This document shows, piece by piece, positions 6,820-8,620 of a DNA stretch of 8,620 nucleotides. The stretch lies in the NCBI GenBank assembly GCA_029267795.1, contig JAJUHR010000061.1, positions 1-8,620 on the forward strand, given 5' to 3'. This stretch comes from Planctomycetota bacterium. Its GTDB lineage: Bacteria; Planctomycetota; Phycisphaerae; Phycisphaerales; Phycisphaeraceae. Position numbers and translations under genes: made by a program. A model generated the notes under the pieces. The model made no database searches and had not been told where the DNA came from. It saw nothing but the letters and a program-made list of their open reading frames with translations. Positions within the stretch are counted from its first letter, which is position 1. Every line of letters begins with the position of its first letter.

Positions 6820-7692
6820 ATGCCCGTCCCCCTGTCCGCGGCGATCTGCGAATCGGCCCTGCGGCTGTATAGCCACGTGGCTCCCACGGAACGCGGTGGG
6901 TACCGCCTGGCGCGATTTGCCCGCGCCTTGCGCCCGCGGGGTTCCTGGGCGTCCACCTTCCGCACGCCCGACGGCCTCGTTTTCGACCTGGACTTGGCCA
7001 CCTACCCCGACTGTTGCATGGCCTACGGGCTGTACGAACTCGATACCGCACGTCTCATCAAAAAACTGCTGCGGCCTGGCGACCACTTCGTCGACGGCGG
7101 GGCGAACATCGGCTACTTCACGCTCCTGGCCGCTCGTTGCGTCGGGCCCACCGGTCGGGTCGACGCCTTTGAGCCCGAACCCCACAACCGCGCCCGGCTG
7201 GAAAAGAACATCGAGCGAAATGGGCTAATCGGCCGGGTTACCGTCCACAGCGTCGCGCTGTCGGACCAGGCGGGCGAAACGACGATTTACCTACCCGCTG
7301 GCGGGGAGGCCAACCACGGTTGCGCGTCGATGTACCACCGCGACGCCCCCGTCGCCGGTCAAACCGCCGTGCCCGCTGCGCGGATGGATCGGGTGCTGGC
7401 CGGCACGAGCCCCACGCTGATCAAGCTCGACGTGGAGGGGGCTGAACCGCTGGCGGTCTCCGGCATGACCGGCTTGCTGCAGGGGTCGAGCCCGCCGCGG
7501 GTCATCGCCGAATACAACCCCATCCAATCGACCGTCGCCGGCTTCGCCGCGTGGGAGTTCGTCGAGCGACTCCTGGCCGCCCAGCCCCGTTACCGCGTGT
7601 ACCAGATCGCCTGGCGCCTCCGCCGGCTCGAACCGATCCCTCAAGCCCTGGCCCGGCTTCGCCAGTGCAACCTGCTGTTCGACGTCGAGTAG
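6820..7692 (+). CDS. FkbM-family SAM-dependent methyltransferase
   Basis: The 290-residue protein has a Rossmann-type methyltransferase domain of the FkbM type, enzymes that usually O-methylate sugars, polyketides or lipid-linked glycans. SAM-binding motif I is FVDGGANIGYFTLLAA (from residue 90, with D92, G94, G98). The acidic residue after strand 2 is E118 in DAFEPEP. IKLDVEGAEP (D204, E206, G207) is the typical FkbM motif. There is no signal peptide or membrane segment, so it is cytoplasmic. ATG 6820 has GAGG seven bases upstream (6809-6812); an in-frame TTG at 6745 would add 25 residues without a clear binding site. The 87 bases after tsf hold no obvious terminator, so read-through from the ribosomal operon is possible. 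Its substrate is unknown; the nearby polysaccharide genes make a glycan a reasonable guess, no more. It converges on the glycyl-tRNA synthetase gene. Confidence 0.92.
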   Translation: MPVPLSAAICESALRLYSHVAPTERGGYRLARFARALRPRGSWASTFRTPDGLVFDLDLATYPDCCMAYGLYELDTARLIKKLLRPGDHFVDGGANIGYFTLLAARCVGPTGRVDAFEPEPHNRARLEKNIERNGLIGRVTVHSVALSDQAGETTIYLPAGGEANHGCASMYHRDAPVAGQTAVPAARMDRVLAGTSPTLIKLDVEGAEPLAVSGMTGLLQGSSPPRVIAEYNPIQSTVAGFAAWEFVERLLAAQPRYRVYQIAWRLRRLEPIPQALARLRQCNLLFDVE

Positions 7693-7693
7693 G
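7678..7693 (+). repeat. Left copy of a 15/16 direct repeat (covers methyltransferase stop)
   Basis: TTCGACGTCGAGTAGG here matches TTCGACGTCGGGTAGG at 7827-7842 with one mismatch, 149 bases apart. The similarity weakly continues on the 3' side (TTTC, ATT, CAG in both). The left copy contains the last four codons and the TAG of the methyltransferase gene. CGACGTCG inside is a palindrome. Confidence 0.7.
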
Positions 7694-7738
7694 CCTTTCA
7701 ATTTTCAGTCAGCGATTCCACCCCCCGCAAGCCCGAAA

Positions 7739-7814
7739 CGTAGGGCAGGACGTCGCTCTGCCACTGTCTTCACATCCGCGTTGATTTGAAGGCAGGTCAA
7801 TGACCTGCCCTACG
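7739..7814. repeat. REP/MITE-like palindromic element, 76 bp
   Basis: The ends are perfect 11-bp inverted repeats: CGTAGGGCAGG 7739-7749 and CCTGCCCTACG 7804-7814. Each end also starts its own hairpin. On the left GGCAG 7744-7748 pairs with CTGCC 7758-7762. On the right GGCAGGTCA 7791-7799 pairs perfectly with TGACCTGCC 7801-7809. Two facing hairpins with a GTAGGG head resemble the REP pairs that RAYT-type transposases are thought to move in other bacteria. No transposase is present, so it would be non-autonomous. It sits between convergent genes and may help end transcription from both sides, although no T-run directly follows a stem; the nearest is ATTTTT at 7823-7828. Confidence 0.72.
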
Positions 7815-7826
7815 GGTGGGCCATTT

Positions 7827-7842
7827 TTCGACGTCGGGTAGG
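7827..7842 (+). repeat. Right copy of the 15/16 direct repeat
   Basis: TTCGACGTCGGGTAGG lies nine bases before the stop codon of the - strand gene (7851-7853). Together with the copy at 7678-7693 it brackets the REP-like element. A duplication during insertion or slippage would explain it, but 16 bp is longer than most target-site duplications. Confidence 0.7.
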
Positions 7843-7850
7843 TTTTCGAT

Positions 7851-8620
7851 TCAGGCCGTGATCTTTTCGTCGAGGAATGCCCCCACCTGCCCGATGTTGA
7901 TCCGCTCCTGCTGCAACGTGTCGCGGTATCGCACCGTCACCGTCTGGTCCTGCAGCGTCTGCCCGTCGATCGTGAAGCAGTACGGCGTGCCGGCCTCATC
8001 CATCCGCGCGTAACGCTTGCCGATCGTTTGCTTCACGTCGAATTGCACGGCGTAGCGCGTCCGCAGTTCCTTGTACAGCTTCTCCGCCACCTGCGGCATC
8101 CCGTCCTTGTTCACTAGCGGGAACACCGCCGCCTTGATCGGCGCCATCCGCGGGTGGAACTTCATGAACACCTTGCTCGGCCGCGACTCGTCCGGTGTGA
8201 ACGCCTCGCACAGCAGCGCCAGCGTCCCGCGGTCCGCCCCCGCGCTGGGCTCGACCACGTGCGGGAAGTACCTCTCGTTGCGGTCCTGGTCGAAGTACTT
8301 GAGCTTGTCCCGCAGCCCGCAGTGCTCCGCGTGTTGGCGCAGGTCGAAGTCCGTCCGGTGCGCGACCCCCTCCAGCTCCCCATACCCCGGGGCGGTGAAC
8401 GGGAACCGGTACTCTACGTCGCTGGTGCCCGCCCCCTCCTTGGCGTAGTGCGCCAGCTCGTCCTTTTCGTGCGCCCGCAGCCGCAGGTTTTCCCCTGCCA
8501 ACCCGATCGACTTCCACCAGTTGTACCGCAGGTCGCACCAGTACTGGTACCACTGGGCCGCCTCGCTGGGGTGCAGGAAGAACTCGATCTCCATCTGCTC
8601 GAACTCGCGCGAGCGGAACG
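7851..8620 (-). CDS. glyQS: Glycine--tRNA ligase, alpha2 type, C-terminal part (5' end outside window)
   Basis: This class II enzyme charges tRNA-Gly with glycine. The frame stays open to the window edge with REFEQMEIEFF, which matches the conserved REF-Q-EIE segment of dimeric (bacterial alpha2/eukaryote-like) GlyRS, so the Met at 8594 is not the start. Next come a tRNA/active-site segment with PFTAPGYGELEGVAHRTDFDL and class II motif 3, VVEPSAGADRGTLALL (about nt 8210-8260 on the - strand) with the invariant Arg. The C-terminal anticodon-binding domain has APIKAAVFPLV and IGKRYARMDEAGTPYCFTID. About 255 residues are visible and the C-terminus looks complete. The separate alpha2-beta2 GlyRS (glyQ plus glyS) is excluded because the anticodon domain follows the catalytic domain directly. 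Some annotations call this gene glyS. It ends convergently to the methyltransferase gene. Confidence 0.96.
   Translation of the reverse strand, partial: FRSREFEQMEIEFFLHPSEAAQWYQYWCDLRYNWWKSIGLAGENLRLRAHEKDELAHYAKEGAGTSDVEYRFPFTAPGYGELEGVAHRTDFDLRQHAEHCGLRDKLKYFDQDRNERYFPHVVEPSAGADRGTLALLCEAFTPDESRPSKVFMKFHPRMAPIKAAVFPLVNKDGMPQVAEKLYKELRTRYAVQFDVKQTIGKRYARMDEAGTPYCFTIDGQTLQDQTVTVRYRDTLQQERINIGQVGAFLDEKITA

Overview
This is a GC-rich bacterial window that looks like a chromosome of the Planctomycetota, perhaps a Phycisphaerae-like lineage. That placement is an inference from the mix seen here: strong GC skew in codon choice, a long-tailed ribosomal protein S2, an alpha2-type glycyl-tRNA synthetase, a fused chain-length/BY-kinase protein, and a REP-like intergenic palindrome. 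No marker in the window proves the phylum.

Left part (1-4625, + strand): an envelope or exopolysaccharide module. The 3' end of a TPR-repeat protein gene overlaps by 4 bases (ATGA) the start of a Wzz-type chain-length regulator fused to a bacterial tyrosine kinase domain. After a 132-base GC-rich spacer that can fold into a nested hairpin comes a polytopic polyprenyl-phosphate sugar-1-phosphate transferase of the MraY/WecA/TagO family. Together these could start a lipid-linked glycan (transferase) and control its polymer length and export (Wzz/kinase), with the TPR protein as scaffold. The kinase ATP-binding loop lacks the usual Walker A lysine.

Middle part (4626-6732, + strand): the translation operon rpsB-tsf. 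A good extended -10 promoter at 4681-4710 is followed by a leader of about 210 bases with several strong, partly mutually exclusive stems. The last of these abuts the Shine-Dalgarno of rpsB. rpsB encodes S2 with a polar C-terminal tail, and tsf encodes EF-Ts. A perfect 16-bp tandem duplication lies between them. The usual followers pyrH and frr are not here.

Right part (6733-8620): an FkbM-type SAM-dependent methyltransferase on the + strand faces the 3' end of an alpha2 glycyl-tRNA synthetase gene on the - strand, which runs off the window. The convergent gap (7693-7850) holds a 76-bp REP/MITE-like element with 11-bp perfect terminal inverted repeats. It is bracketed by a 15/16 direct repeat, one copy of which covers the methyltransferase stop codon.

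No rRNA, tRNA, CRISPR array, transposase gene or replication origin was seen. The most promising undescribed element is the rpsB leader RNA; next are the kinase-domain variant and the stem-loop before the WecA-like gene.
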